DNA of 64,000 nt from Chrysaora quinquecirrha (GCA_014526335.1 JACTAT010000002.1:3991832-4055831), one strand, 5' to 3'. Counted from the first letter of the stretch, positions 1-11,101 are shown. Notes: generated by a model from the letters alone, not told the origin. Translations and numbers: made by a program.

Positions 1-559
1 CTATTATTATTTCATCCAAAACAAGCTTCTACAACATACCACACACATGCTGCGTGTTACAAAAAACTTCAAATAAATGCATTACTCAAAACATAAAATA
101 TAATTCATAATTATTCATCAAGATCTAACTTGATATGTCATTAATGATAATTCCAATAGTATATACCAGTAAGAATCAAAATTTTATGAATCACCAAAAG
201 TTATGATAAGGCAATCAAAAGTATCTTAGAACAAACAGTTATTTTCAGGTTTTGGAAATAGATATTAATAAATTGAATACTTGGGTACTGGGGCACAGAC
301 ACGTTGACAGTTCTTTTAGAATATAGAAAGGTAAATCGCAGTTAGGTAATATGGTATAAGCAATTTTAAATTTATCATGTCAAAAAAAGGCTAAATATGA
401 TACAGGTTATAGGGTACAGTCTCTGTCCCACAAGAGTAAATAAAAATATATTCTTCTTAAGTACAAAAGATAAATATAATGTTGTTAAAACTTAGATAGC
501 TACCTTTAAGTTAACCATGCAAGATTTACTAAGCATTATGTACCTAGCAGAACTATTAT
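1..559. other. 3' flank of the dioxygenase gene, no gene seen
   Basis: AT-rich sequence with no open frame of note and no recognisable RNA gene. It lies downstream of the minus-strand dioxygenase and probably holds its 3' UTR and intergenic DNA. No clear minus-strand AATAAA was found here. Confidence 0.5.
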
Positions 560-1564
560 TTAATCTCTATGAGTGTTACTTATATTTAGTTTCCTTTCTA
601 AATGTTCTTTGCATTCTATTGGCTCATATTTGGCTGGCTTGTCTTGGGTGCAGCATGTTGGTAGCGGCTTTATCATAGAATGCCTGTTTGGGCCAACAAA
701 TGTCACAAGTGACAGGCGATGGGTGTTTGCTTTCTCCTCAGGTGGGTTAACAACTCTGTGGATAACTGACTTCCAGCAGTCATTTGTCCATCTTTGTAAC
801 AGGTCTCCGCTGTTCACCACAAACGAACCAGGGATGTACTGAACTGGGATCCACTGTCTATTTTCGTTCAAGACTTGCAGCCCGCCCGGGGAACTATCTT
901 GTCTCACAATAGCAAAGAAACCATAATCAGTGTGGGCACCATAACGTAATTGGTCAGGCTTTGGTTTATCCTTGTCCTGTGCTGGATAAAATGCCAATCG
1001 CAGCCTCTCATAGGGGTCTTGAAAATACTCTTGGAAATAATCTTCTTTGAGACCAAGGGCCAATGACGAGATTTTCAACAGCCTCTTGTAAAAACCTCTT
1101 ATGTTATCCCAGTAAACAAGCATGTTATTTTCAAAAGTTCTTGGATTCTGAGGCAGGATGAATTCTTGATCAGAATCTTCAAGACCTCGAATATACTCTA
1201 ATGTCTCAACGTAATCTGGAACAGGCCTATTTTCAGGTTTTATTCGATGATCGTTTTCTTTCTCGTTGTAAACCATGGTTTTAGCGACAGACTCAAGTCC
1301 TCTTGATACATACCCGCCTTTTCCATAGCCCTTGTTGATGCTTAATTTATTTTTTTCATTATGTTCTTGCTTGAAAAATGACACAGCATCATTTTGAAAG
1401 CTCTCGCAAACAACATCTGGGATGTTATGGCCAGTGATGATAACAAATCCAATGGAAGAGAAGGCCTTTCTCCATTCCTCCAGAAGCTTTTCCGTGCATC
1501 GAATATCGCCTGTTTCTTCGTACTCAAGAAAACTGCTTATATCGACGACTGGGATCTCCTCCAT
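560..1564 (-). CDS. 2-oxoglutarate/Fe(II)-dependent dioxygenase, isopenicillin N synthase-like
   Basis: Intronless 334-residue protein. The N-terminal part (about 1-120) matches the DIOX_N region of plant and fungal-type oxygenases (start MEEIPVVDIS, then GFVIITGHNIP at 39-49). The C-terminal 2OG-FeII_Oxy jelly roll carries the iron triad H211-x-D213 (in HTDYGFF) and H269 (in VIHRV), and the 2-oxoglutarate-binding R283-x-S285 (in HRLSL). All catalytic ligands are therefore present and the enzyme should be active in the cytosol. The family oxidises small molecules using O2 and 2-oxoglutarate; the substrate cannot be told from sequence. The length is normal for the family and the first ATG is well placed ahead of the DIOX_N start. 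It is divergent from ACMSD, with 1.7 kb between the two starts. The lack of introns, unlike its neighbours, could reflect retroposition or lateral origin, but this is not shown. Confidence 0.92.
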   Translation of the reverse strand: MEEIPVVDISSFLEYEETGDIRCTEKLLEEWRKAFSSIGFVIITGHNIPDVVCESFQNDAVSFFKQEHNEKNKLSINKGYGKGGYVSRGLESVAKTMVYNEKENDHRIKPENRPVPDYVETLEYIRGLEDSDQEFILPQNPRTFENNMLVYWDNIRGFYKRLLKISSLALGLKEDYFQEYFQDPYERLRLAFYPAQDKDKPKPDQLRYGAHTDYGFFAIVRQDSSPGGLQVLNENRQWIPVQYIPGSFVVNSGDLLQRWTNDCWKSVIHRVVNPPEEKANTHRLSLVTFVGPNRHSMIKPLPTCCTQDKPAKYEPIECKEHLERKLNISNTHRD

Positions 1565-2341
1565 CTTCTTCCCGTTGGTGTACCACTTTGACTGAACTGC
1601 AAACGAGAAAGTTCTCCCGCATTTGAATGATCAAAAATAAATTATTTACGCTGTGTAGATCCGACTCGCCCAGGGGGGTTAACAAAGGCTATGGCTATTA
1701 TTATTATCTGCCTGTCATGTTCTAAAAGCCAACTCAAAGAAAATAATAGGAAAGCACGAAACAAATGTAATAATCTGGATACTGTTAAGAAGGTTTGCCG
1801 TGAATATAGTTAGTGTATTGAGCATAATCATGCTTTTTAATGAAGACTTAATAATTTTATGCCCCCCTTGTTGATACTTGCCAGTTGCCATGTGATCACA
1901 AACGTTTTTACAATCATGAGTGTTAGCCTCGGTTCTATGTCATTCTCCTTTCTCGAAATCTCGAAAGAACTATTCACTTCTTATCCATGTCACGTCTTAA
2001 TAAAAATATCGAAAAATATCCAAATCTCTCTGATAATTTCACGGATTGTAGGAAAAATTTAGCCTCCTTGATAAAAGCAACCCCTCCTGGTCAAAAAATA
2101 ATTCCTTTAGTTTTTTTTCGACCAGCTGTACGCAAATTTTCCAGTTCATTCATTCGAGTGCGTTTGTTTGCATTTATTTTTGAATAAATTCTTTTGCAAG
2201 AAATGCATCAATTTTTGTCTACTATTTGCATGGAGCCTTAACGTCTCCCACACATCTTGCAAAGTTCTTTTCAAAATCCTCATTTTCAGACAATATTGAA
2301 AATAAACACAAATCTTATTATTGATGTGTCCTCTTCTCTCC
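1565..2341. other. Intergenic region upstream of the dioxygenase
   Basis: Contains only short chance ORFs. It must include the minus-strand dioxygenase promoter, but no clear TATA box or other element was recognised. Confidence 0.4.
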
Positions 2342-2717
2342 TACTCTTAGGTGCCTAATTGCCGGGGGTCCCAATTAGCGGGGGTTGGATTTTCGTTTAA
2401 AATTAATTGCCGGGGGTCCCAATTAGCGGGGGTTGGATTTTTGTTGAAAATTAATTGCCGGGGGTCCCAATTAGCGGGGGTTGGATTTTGTTGAAAATGA
2501 CTCAAGACTCAGACTCAATTTTATCTTATTTTGTCCATGCAAGACTGGTATCTATTTATTTTGTGACTGAATACTCTGATATGAATTTTCAATACGCGTC
2601 ACTTACGCGAAGTTGAAAAATTTAATAAGCGGGGGGGTCCTAATAAGAGCGGGGGGGTTGGAAAAATTTTCAAAAACTAATTAGCGGGGGGGGACGGCAA
2701 TTAGGTACCTAAGAGTA
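2342..2717. mobile_element. MITE with TA target duplication and internal tandem repeat
   Basis: The ends are inverted copies of TACTCTTAGGTRCCTAATTG (2342 onward, and its complement ending at 2717). The terminal TA on each side fits a TA target-site duplication. Inside, from about 2353 to 2498, is a roughly 55-bp unit repeated three times (AATTGCCGGGGGTCCC followed by AATTAGCGGGGGTTGG). The right half has related G-rich strips at 2628-2695. There is no coding capacity. The TA duplication suggests mobilisation by a Tc1/mariner-class transposase, which is inference. Confidence 0.75.
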
Positions 2718-3266
2718 ATCTTGAAAATAGCAGATTCTGAACTTTCTTCAGTACAGCAGTTTAGAGTTTTTTTAAAGTTTTATTTATTTAAGAGCTCCAA
2801 TTTTTTTCTCTGATGTTTTCTCGCCAGCTGTTCTATTTTCATTCGTTTGATTGGAACATGATAGATTGGTAACTCTAGTTGAAAGAAAAAAGTTTCAGTA
2901 AAAAGTTAGTAAAAATTTCTAGTCAAAAGTCTAGTAAAATCTTCTAGTAAGTAAGGAGATGAGTGCTCTATAAAGCAGTTTCCTGGTGGTGCACGTCCCT
3001 TTCCCTCTCTTTGCTTTGTCCTCCACTGCTCTGTCTGATGAACATTTTTAGATTTAGGTTGATAATATCTGTCTCTTCTGCCCAATAATTGCTATAAGGG
3101 GTCCCTGAAGGTGAAGGTCCCCAACACCGAAAAGCACCAATCTTTTCTGAAAAAGATATAAAAGTGGGAGGCATTGGTGCGAATCAGTCATTGGTTGTTG
3201 GTTTTGGTTCTGGTTGTTGAGAGAACATCGAGGCGAACGAAGCTCCCACCAAACAAGAACCAAGAC
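2718..3266. other. ACMSD upstream region and 5' UTR
   Basis: No ORF of note. The stretch just before the ACMSD ATG (about 3180-3266) is rich in GTTG/GGTT words and likely holds the 5' UTR. No convincing TATA box was seen. Confidence 0.4.
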
Positions 3267-6200
3267 ATGAAAATAGATATACACAATCATATCCTTCCCG
3301 AGTCTTGGCCAAATCTAAAGGAGGTAAATTGCTAGAATTTATATTTCATTCTATGTTCTTGGCTACATTACATAATAATACGTTTCAAATTAACGATCTG
3401 CCGGCCGGTCTTTTTGTCTGGCTATTATGGCTAGGCCAGGCCTTTTAGGCCTTTCCTATACACAGTCCAATGCGTATACAGTATACATACAGTAGCTAGG
3501 CCTTCACCCCGGGGGTGAATTGAAAACAAATATGTCAATTTTCAGAGAAATCTACAATAATTTGATTTATATTTTTCACAGCGCTATGGCTATGGAGGCT
3601 GGATTCAACTGCAAAGATGTAATGGACCAAAGGTATCTGGTAGTTATTTTTATGGCATAATAATTTTTTTCATCATTGGCATAATCATCATCATCACCAT
3701 CATCATCCATGGTCCATCATCATCATCATCTTTTTCTTCTTCATCATCATCGTTACCATCATCATCATCCTCATCCTCAACATCATCATATCATCATCAT
3801 CATCATCATCATAATCATCATCAGCCACATTATCATCATCATCATTATCATCATTTTCATCATCATCATCATTATCATCAAAAGATAAAAAGTATTCTAC
3901 AGGGCCCAAGAAAAATTTAAGTGCATTTTATATTAAAGGAAGGCAATATGATGATTGATGACAAGTTCTTTAGAAAAATTCAGTCAAATTGTTGGTCTCC
4001 AGAAGACAGAATAAAAGAAATGGATGCAACCAGTAAGTAGATCTCATTGGTGTTTAAATATTTATATACATATGTCTGTATCTGTCTGTCTTCATTTATG
4101 TTTCATTAACTCACTGAATAATATTTTTCAGATGTGACAGTGCAAGTTCTTTCAACTGTTCCTGTTATGTTCAGCTATTGGGTAAAGTTCAGTGAGCTTC
4201 AATTCTCTCGTACATTCTTAGGAAAACCCTCTTTCTTGTATTTTCAAGCAATTACGGTTCCAAGCATGGTAGATTTTTGACTGCAATTCCGCTTTTGATA
4301 ATGGGAAAAAAGTTGAATTCCGAGTCTCGTTTAAAATCTTCGTACCCCTCTAAGAAGGGCGAGTTTCTTGAAGTTTCATTTGTTGAAATACTGGGCGAAA
4401 AAAGTCTTTTTCGTACGGACGTAGAAACTGCAGTTCGGCCATTTTTTCGTTTAACGACTGTTTTCTGAAGTGAAATCTTGAGAAATTTCTCTCATCAGCT
4501 ATCGAAAATTTTCAACTACGCATATGTCGTTCAAATTCTATCGACGATCGTCAATTATCTAGTGGATCGGCGTTAAAACGAGGCATCTAGGGGGCCATTC
4601 ACAAAGGACATCCAAGCTGAAGAAATGGGGTGTTGGTTAAACCTGTTATTCGGACATGGGAGGGAATGTTTAAGCAATCCGGACGTCCAGGCTTTCAGAA
4701 ACTTAAAACGAGACGTCTCAAGAGATTTGATAGCGCCTGTTCTGTTTCGGACATTGCGACTTTTATGAAAGATCATAAAGAGACGATTCACAGAGGCTGA
4801 CTACTCAGACGAGGGGTGAATTAACACGCCAGTTGTGCTGCAGTTTTCATAAATTCTTGTTTTTGCTGGCCGTCATTTTTGAAATGCCTCTTGTTGAAAC
4901 GGTGTATTGTATCATTTGTCGCATGTACGATGTTATACGACAACACACCAAAACAGTTTTCCGGCATTATTTTTTGGACTCGTCTCATCTTCTAAGATAT
5001 TTTTAAATTGTGTTTCCTTTTATACAGTCTTATTTCTTATTCTTTTCAGGCGAAGCCAGAAGATACACTGGATTTTTGTCAAATAATAAACAATGATCTA
5101 AAGGCAACCGTGGATAAATATAAAAAACGATTTCTTGCTCTTGGAACACTACCCATGCAAGTAGGTTTACTTAAGCCTTTGCCAAGCGATCAAATTGCTT
5201 ATAAAACATTTGACATTTGCTTGTCAAGCAAAATATCTTGCCGTTTGGCATGGTTGCAAAACATCTTGTTCGTCATTCATTTTTTGCTACTGTTGCTCAA
5301 CTGTTTCAAAAGCATCTTATAACAAATTCAGATCATTTTTGATGTCGGGCAATGTTTGTGACGTGGCCAAACGTTCAAACATATCTTGTTAAGATAATTA
5401 CGAACGTTTCTCTAGGATCTTACTGTTCATAGCTTTCTGGCCGATTTAACTGATAAGTAGTACTTGATGTCGGACGTAATTTTTCAGAACTTGTTTGAAT
5501 AGCATTTTGCGTTAATTTGGTTAGTTTTCCATCGCACATGCACTATATATCTCTAACAGGCCTTTCCTTTGCGTGCGGGCAATCACCCCAACTCCACGGA
5601 CGCCCATAGGGCTTTCTGTCATAAAATCTGATCAGGAGTAACATTGTGTAGAAACGTCTTTGAATTACTAACCCAGCACCAAACAGCTAGGATGTGAAAA
5701 ATTTGTCAAACTTATTTCTGAATCTTCATAGAGCAATACTTATTTTGATTCTAAATTTTTTCAGGCACCAGATCTTGCTGTTAAAGAAATGACAAGATGC
5801 ATCAAGGTATTATCTTATTTACATTACGTTGCACCGAGGTCCCCGCTTCCGCTCGACGGTATAGCATCCTCTTCCAACAGAGGAGCAGTAGTCACGTTAA
5901 GTAATTCTCCATCTTACTTCAAGTAAGGGACGGTGTTACTTCGCACGTCAATTATTCTTGCGTACGAAGGCTCCTTGAGTGTCAGTTATCTCATAAAATA
6001 AATCATTTATAAATATGTTAAACAGGAGAAGGCCTAGAACTGATCCCTGTGCCACATAAATAAATTTATTTCTAAATGAACTGAAAGTCCCATTCACAGT
6101 AACCCTTCGCATTATATTTTGCGAAATTGCAAATAACAATTGCTAAAACTTTGTGTTTCTCTGCTTAGTATGTATAACCAGCATATTTTGCTAATAAATG

Positions 6201-9200
6201 TCTATAACTTAAGCAATCCATGTCCTTAGAGAGATCCATCAATATAGCTCCACCATTTTTACCATCATTATTAACTGCTGTCTTCGTTGCCCCGTCGTGG
6301 ATGTGAATTCTCATGCGACTGATTTAATTTTCTCCTATTTCCAATGCTTTTGCGTTATTTATTCTGAGTTTTTGCCTGATTTTTAATCTCCATCCTCGTA
6401 TCTGATTCAGACTCTAAAAATCTGTCTAATAGGAGTTAAAGTTTCCTGGTGTCGAAATTGGTTCTCACATAGGAGATTGGAATCTTGATGCTGAAGAACT
6501 CACTCCATTTTGGAAGGTTTGCTTAAAATGTTCGATATTTACGTTTGATATTACAAGTTTTCGTTTTTCAAAGCAATTGCTGAACGAATTCTGCTTGTTA
6601 AGCAATTTTATGTGACGTGGTCAACCGGCCAAACTTTGCTTTTAAAGGAAATTTTAAATGTTTAACGACAAATATTTGGTCCTTTTTCCAAGGCCTAATG
6701 TTTCTGAAGTTCCCAGTCTTTATTTTCAAAGAATTAATTATAGGATAATCTGACCTCTTCAGCGAACAGAAGTATTGCATGCGCAGTACATAGTACATAG
6801 TACATGTACTATGGCTACATTTTTCCCGAAATACCAGCATCGTAATTGGTGAAATTTCGGATTTAATGTTTGATCATTAGGCCCTGGCCAAAAATCAAAC
6901 ATTGTTAGTCAAACATGCTTCTCAAACAAAATGTTTTACAAAACATTACTCGTCGAGCAATTTCTGGGATAATGCTTTGGACGAGCAGATATTTTTGTTT
7001 TTTTTTTCGAGAACTTTGATAAACAATTTAGCTTTCTAACCCGGGGGGGGGGGTACTTAGTATAATTTGGGTACGGGTATGTGCCGCCTAATGGGTGGGT
7101 TTTTGGCCCTGAAATTCTCTAAACATGGGTATGATTTAAACCAAAACCCCATAAAAGTGGGTAGCAAGTTGAAGACAAGTCGAAAGTTTGACTTTAATTC
7201 GGTCAGAAAAGTGGAAAAATCGCGTCAAAGATGTTCGTAGTATAATATCACGCAATATTAAGGCCTAGGAAGTCTTATTATTCTTGTATTCCGATTATTC
7301 TTACTCATAAAATAGGGTCTGTTTCTGCAAAGGTCTACATTATAAGTGGGTGGGTTTCTGAAATCTGGGCGGCACATCCCCGTCCATTCATAAGTCATGT
7401 ACCCCCCGGGCTCTTTTAGCAATGTTTTTGGGTCGTGACAAAATGGTCAAACATTGCTTGTAACCAAAACTTGAGTGTTTGATCAGCAATGTTTAATCGT
7501 TGGCCAGGCCAGTGCCTTAGATAAGCGCTTTAGATTTAAGCTAATCTGAGTTTTTTGCATTCTGTTTAGGCAGCAGAGGAATTAGGAGCATGTGTTTTTA
7601 TTCATCCTTGGGACATGCAACTTGATGGGCGCATGAAGAAATATTGGCTGCCTTGGCTTGTGGGTTTGTAATGTCTCGTCTAAAATTTTACCTGACTAAT
7701 CATTTGCAGTGAATTAGTCAGTTGACTTCAGACTTTAAAACGTTTGTGGACTTTCTTGAACGACTGAACAAAATGTTGCCTAATTAAAATTATCGATGAA
7801 AATATTGTTTTTAGGTATGACTTCAGAAACGTCCGTGGCTATTTGCTCAATGATTTTTGGTGGAGTACTTGAGAAGTTTCCCAAGCTGAAAGTCTGCTTC
7901 GCTCATGGAGGTTAGAATTTCTGGTATCTTTTTATAAATATGAGGTCAAGTAGTAGTTAGGAACCTCTTTGGATATCAAGCTAAAATAGGTCTTATTTAT
8001 TTGATATTTGGTAGCAAATATATAATAGAGTTTTCCGCAAAAGATGGCGGCCGTTTCTGTCAATCCCTTGTTCTTCATAAGGTTTCTGTAAGGGAATTCT
8101 GGGAATAATTTCCTTAGTTACGAATTCAACGTCTTCAGCTATGTAAAATACGTAACGAAGGAAATTATTCCCAGAATTCCGTTCAAAAATCCGTAATGAA
8201 AACAGTAGGCAAAACGGCGGCCATCTTTTGCGGAAGCGTCCATTTCAAGCTTTAGGTTCTTAACTAATGAAATTTCTAATGTGCGGGTTTTTGCTGTAGT
8301 GGAAGCTTTGGGCCCACATAGTTAGCCTCGTCAAAGTTCCTTACTCTCGTCATAGTCAATAGAATAAACTATATATATTCTATATTCTATTGACTATGCT
8401 CTCGTCAAGTCATTCTTAAAATCAATCACTGCCCTTCCATGGTCTATTTTGTCAATTCATGCATTGTTACTTATTTTTCTCTTCTTAGGTGGCTCTTTCC
8501 CATTTATTATTGGTCGTGTGGAGCATGGATTTAATGTTAGGCCAGATCTCTGCGCTGTCGCTAACAACATAAACCCACGGTCAGTAGCTATTTCAACTTG
8601 AAATCAAAGATTCGGATGAATTCGTATTCGCCTTGAGTTGTGTTTTACCAAATATTGATATTCAGTCTTTAAGTACTTTTTCTTCGTAGAAAATATCTTG
8701 GCCAAATCTACACAGATTCTTTAGTCCATGATGCTAATGCTTTGTCATACCTTGTCAAAACTATTGGTGAAGTAAGTTGAAATCGAAATAAAAAACTTTA
8801 GATTAAGGTCGTAGTTTCTAACCATAAGTATCTATCTTAATACGTTTTTTAGTTAAAAGTCTTGTTAAAGACTTAATTGAAAATGTTTTCTTCATTTATC
8901 AGAATAGAATAATTCTTGGGAGTGATTATCCATTTCCCCTTGGAGAGCATCATCCTGGAAAACTTATCGAATCAATGGGTGATTTCAGTGATGAGTTAAA
9001 GGTATATAAACCTATATAAACCTCTTAAGTATCTCCATTTCGTTTCTTCTACAGTAGCGGTAGTAACTGTAGTTTTATAATTCATGAAAGGGAAACATTA
9101 GGATACATTTTTCTACGGATATCGTACAACACTTGTTGGGATTCGAACCTGGACTGAATACTGATCGAGCCAAAGGCAGTCAACTGTGCCGGAGTACCAA

Positions 9201-9889
9201 AAGAAATCGTCGAGTGAATCTCCAAGCCATACAAGAATGTCCTCCTGTTTTGCTTTGTGTTTCGGCTGTGATGAGCCTTCTTTAATACCATGCATATTAA
9301 TACCTATTTTCATGAGTTACGTTGGTTTCTTTTAGTTATATAGCTTAGAATATCTTGCCTTATGGTTCAGAAAATGACTAAAATTCCTGCGACCCAAATT
9401 TTGCCAATAAGAGACTTACTAACATGGACTTTGGCACATACGAGCACTTGAATAGGTAGTCTTTACTTTATTAGAAAAAATACTTCAAGAAAATATACTA
9501 CAAGAAATGTTATTAAAATCGATCTGATCATATTGTCAGAACTAAAATGTCATACAGATTTGGAGTCCATCATCCTTATAGGACCAATGGAGTACTTTTT
9601 AAATCCACGAGTCCAAGCTTAAGTCTAAAGTCTTAAGTCTTAAGTCAAGGCGCAGGTCTTAACTTATGTTTCTCATGTTCACAAAATTCACTGACAATTT
9701 GCTTTAAAAAACTTTCCTCTCCTGCCGAAATTGCCGCAAGTTGTGACACTCCCAACCCCAATATATTCAATTTTCATTTACTATAACAGCTAACTAAATA
9801 ATCTAATTTCTTTGTGACAGGATAAACTTCTTGCTCAGAATGCAGTCGATTTTCTTGGTATTGACAGAGCATTTTATGAATCGAAATAA
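3267..9889 (+). CDS. ACMSD: 2-amino-3-carboxymuconate-6-semialdehyde decarboxylase
   Basis: Zinc amidohydrolase-fold enzyme that decarboxylates ACMS in the kynurenine pathway, diverting tryptophan carbon away from quinolinate and NAD. Thirteen exons, each flanked by AG/GT and in phase: 3267-3323, 3582-3632, 3939-4032, 4132-4181, 5050-5160, 5765-5806, 6433-6516, 7570-7663, 7815-7910, 8489-8579, 8690-8771, 8903-9001, 9821-9889. They total 1020 nt, or 339 residues; the human enzyme has 336. Metal and catalytic residues are intact: H6-x-H8 (MKIDIHNHILPESWP), H175 (FIHPWDMQ), H225 (CFAHGGG) and D292 (LGSDYPFPLG). Family signatures LSTVPVMFSYW and YWLPWLVGM are present. It looks fully functional and cytosolic. 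Exon 3 (3939) has a weak acceptor, so its start could shift slightly. The introns are full of transposon remnants listed separately. Confidence 0.96.
3665..3890. repeat. (ATC)n/(GAT)n microsatellite in ACMSD intron 2
   Basis: Imperfect CAT/ATC trinucleotide run of about 225 bp. The acidic and methionine-rich ORFs it creates are artefacts. Confidence 0.9.
5170..5400. repeat. Diverged copy of the AAACATTG palindromic repeat family
   Basis: Lies in ACMSD intron 5, just after exon 5. It has the family words GCCAAACGTTCAAACAT and AAACATTTGACATTTGCTTG. The same words recur at 6880-7514, 27650-27730, 29950-30075 and 44322-46165. Boundaries are approximate. Confidence 0.5.
5948..6292 (-). mobile_element. 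Non-LTR retrotransposon reverse transcriptase fragment, degenerate
   Basis: Read on the minus strand, two blocks of a LINE reverse transcriptase are visible. The first is an RT motif A region (GAILMDLSKDMDCL, about 6180-6255). It is followed by a stop, then a motif B region with AQGSVLGLLLFNIFINDLF (within 5948-6139). In active non-LTR elements these read approximately DLSKAFDCL and PQGSVLGPLLF. The fragment is short, has an internal stop and a frame break, and lacks the YADD block and endonuclease. It is a dead copy in ACMSD intron 6, antisense to the gene. Confidence 0.8.
6880..7514. repeat. AAACATTG palindromic element, interrupted by a MITE
   Basis: The left end GGCCCTGGCCAAAAATCAAA (6880) and the right end TTTAATCGTTGGCCAGGCC (about 7491-7510) are imperfect inverted repeats. 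Subtracting the inserted 371-bp MITE (7040-7410) leaves about 264 bp, close to the 277 bp of the related element at 44857-45133. It lies in ACMSD intron 7. No coding capacity. Confidence 0.65.
7040..7410. mobile_element. hAT-type MITE, copy 1 (nested)
   Basis: 371 bp, beginning CCCGGGGG...GTACTTAG and ending GTACCCCCCGGG. Imperfect terminal inverted repeats extend about 45-50 bp (GTATGTGCCGCC near the left end, GGCGGCACATCC near the right). It is nearly identical over its length to 41028-41398. The flanking octamers CTTTCTAA and CTCTTTTA are only partly alike, as expected of a decayed 8-bp target duplication. It sits inside the older repeat 6880-7514. Confidence 0.8.
8033..8235. mobile_element. 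Foldback (long inverted repeat) element
   Basis: 203 bp whose two arms are complementary over most of their length. The left arm starts TTCCGCAAAAGATGGCGG and includes GGGAATAATTTCCTT; the right arm has AAGGAAATTATTCCC and ends CATCTTTTGCGGAA. The spacer is about 40 bp. It would form a strong cruciform or RNA hairpin within ACMSD intron 9. No clear target duplication or ORF. Confidence 0.75.
8344..8407. repeat. Small palindrome flanked by 9-bp direct repeats
   Basis: CTCTCGTCA at 8344-8352 and again at 8399-8407 bracket a hairpin with a 15-bp stem (CATAGTCAATAGAAT and its complement ATTCTATTGACTATG) and an AT-rich loop. It looks like a tiny foldback insertion with its target duplication. Confidence 0.6.
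9120..9205 (-). mobile_element. tRNA-derived SINE head or tRNA pseudogene
   Basis: On the minus strand, a pol III A-box-like block (CCGGCACAGTTGAC, about 9179-9192) lies about 30 bases ahead of a B box (GGTTCGAATCCC, 9138-9149). Spacing and order fit a tRNA. The flanking stems do not make a proper acceptor arm and no sound cloverleaf was found, so a SINE head is more likely than a working tRNA. It lies in ACMSD intron 12. Confidence 0.5.
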
Positions 9890-10266
9890 TATTGAACTCC
9901 TTCGAGTAAAGTTGCATGGGAAAATGGAAAAGTCATTGTCTCTGGTGAGAAATGCTAGAAAGCAAACTGAAGTTCCAGGTTGTAACGATACAAGTTCAAA
10001 CAAACTGAATTTTTTTAATCAAGATATTGAACTGAAAGATGAGTTTTATTTAACGTAGTAGTAGTGTAGTAGCTAATAGTCTAGTAATTGTTTGTATGCT
10101 GTGTTATTGTGTGTATGTTTTTATTCATCGGAAATTCTGTGGGATTTATCCTGAATGTCATGATGGTCTCATGAATGTGTATTTTCTGAGTTGTCCCTGC
10201 GTTGCTAAGAGCGCTGGAGATTTATGATTTTCGTTAGCCTGATGCTTAATCCCTGCTGAATAACTG

Positions 10267-10272
10267 AATAAA
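10267..10272 (+). other. Poly(A) signal, likely for ACMSD
   Basis: AATAAA about 380 bp after the ACMSD stop codon; no other plus-strand gene ends nearby. Confidence 0.55.
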
Positions 10273-10319
10273 AAATGCATGAAAACTTGAATTATGATCA
10301 TGGTATTGAAATGGAAATG

Positions 10320-10640
10320 ATGTAGATGATGATGATAACGACGACGATGAAGATGATGCAGATGATGATGGTGATGATGATGATAATGATGATGATGATG
10401 ATGATGATGATGGTGATGACTGTGGTGCAGATGATGACGATGATGATGATAATGATGATGATGATGATAATGATGCAGATGATGATGATGATGATGATAA
10501 TGATTCCCATCATTATTATTTTATTCTATGATGATGTTGATCATAAGTATGGAAATCATGGTAATTTTGTTACCACGATCTTGATCATTCTGATGGTGAT
10601 CGTGATCGTTTTGATCGTGATGATAACGATCATGATAATC
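10320..10640. repeat. (GAT)n microsatellite
   Basis: GAT/GATGAT run, dense to about 10503 and then decaying into GATCATGAT-type words to about 10640. It lies between the ACMSD 3' end and the next gene. The poly-M and poly-I ORFs across it are not genes. Confidence 0.9.
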
Positions 10641-10756
10641 CTGATTACAGTTCACTTCGAAAATTCCGTAATTGGAGGAAATTCGATCAGAGAGCTTTAA
10701 GGATTTAAGGAAAGTTTTATGTTATGTTTGAAGTTATTATCCGTATGAAGGCAGAT

Positions 10757-11101
10757 TCACAGGCGTCGCAACTCCACAAACCGCTTTGTATTTGTGTTTA
10801 TTAGCTCTTCCAATGCTCTTCCCAGATCTGCCCTGGCTTGTTGACTCACGTCTGGCTTTTCTTTGAGTGTCAAAAAGTCTTGCGATGAGGACATGTCGAT
10901 GAGTCTCCGCAGCGTCCTTTCTGTGTTGACCAAAGTCGAAAGGAAGAGAATCTTGTCGCTGCGAAGGAGCAAATACGCGTCATTTGTCCTCCCTTCCGCA
11001 TGATCGAAGATTATCTTCATGACGCTAATTTGAAAATGGCTGCAGATTTTGGGTGTTGATGAGAAGATTTTCGCCGTCCAAAAAGACTGTACTTTCGTCA
11101 A
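10757..11101 (-). CDS. Small hypothetical protein, head to head with the MRL gene
   Basis: Open frame of 114 residues. A second in-frame ATG at residue 28 (codon 11020-11018, MKIIFDHAEGR) gives an 87-residue product and leaves more room for a shared promoter, so I prefer it. The sequence has a balanced, globular composition (for example LVNTERTLRRLID and ARADLGRALEELI), predicted largely helical and soluble, with no signal peptide, membrane segment or motif that I recognise. The reverse strand has no competing frame. It could be a real small gene sharing a bidirectional promoter with the MRL gene, or a chance ORF. Confidence 0.5.
   Translation of the reverse strand: MTKVQSFWTAKIFSSTPKICSHFQISVMKIIFDHAEGRTNDAYLLLRSDKILFLSTLVNTERTLRRLIDMSSSQDFLTLKEKPDVSQQARADLGRALEELINTNTKRFVELRRL

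Noticed and set aside
3703..3909. Aspartate/methionine-rich ORF on the minus strand
   Set aside because: Direct translation of an ATC/GAT trinucleotide microsatellite.
9120..9205. Functional tRNA gene
   Set aside because: A and B boxes are present but no proper acceptor stem or cloverleaf could be drawn, so it is listed as SINE-like.
10298..10700. Poly-isoleucine and poly-methionine ORFs
   Set aside because: Created by the GAT microsatellite between ACMSD and the next gene.
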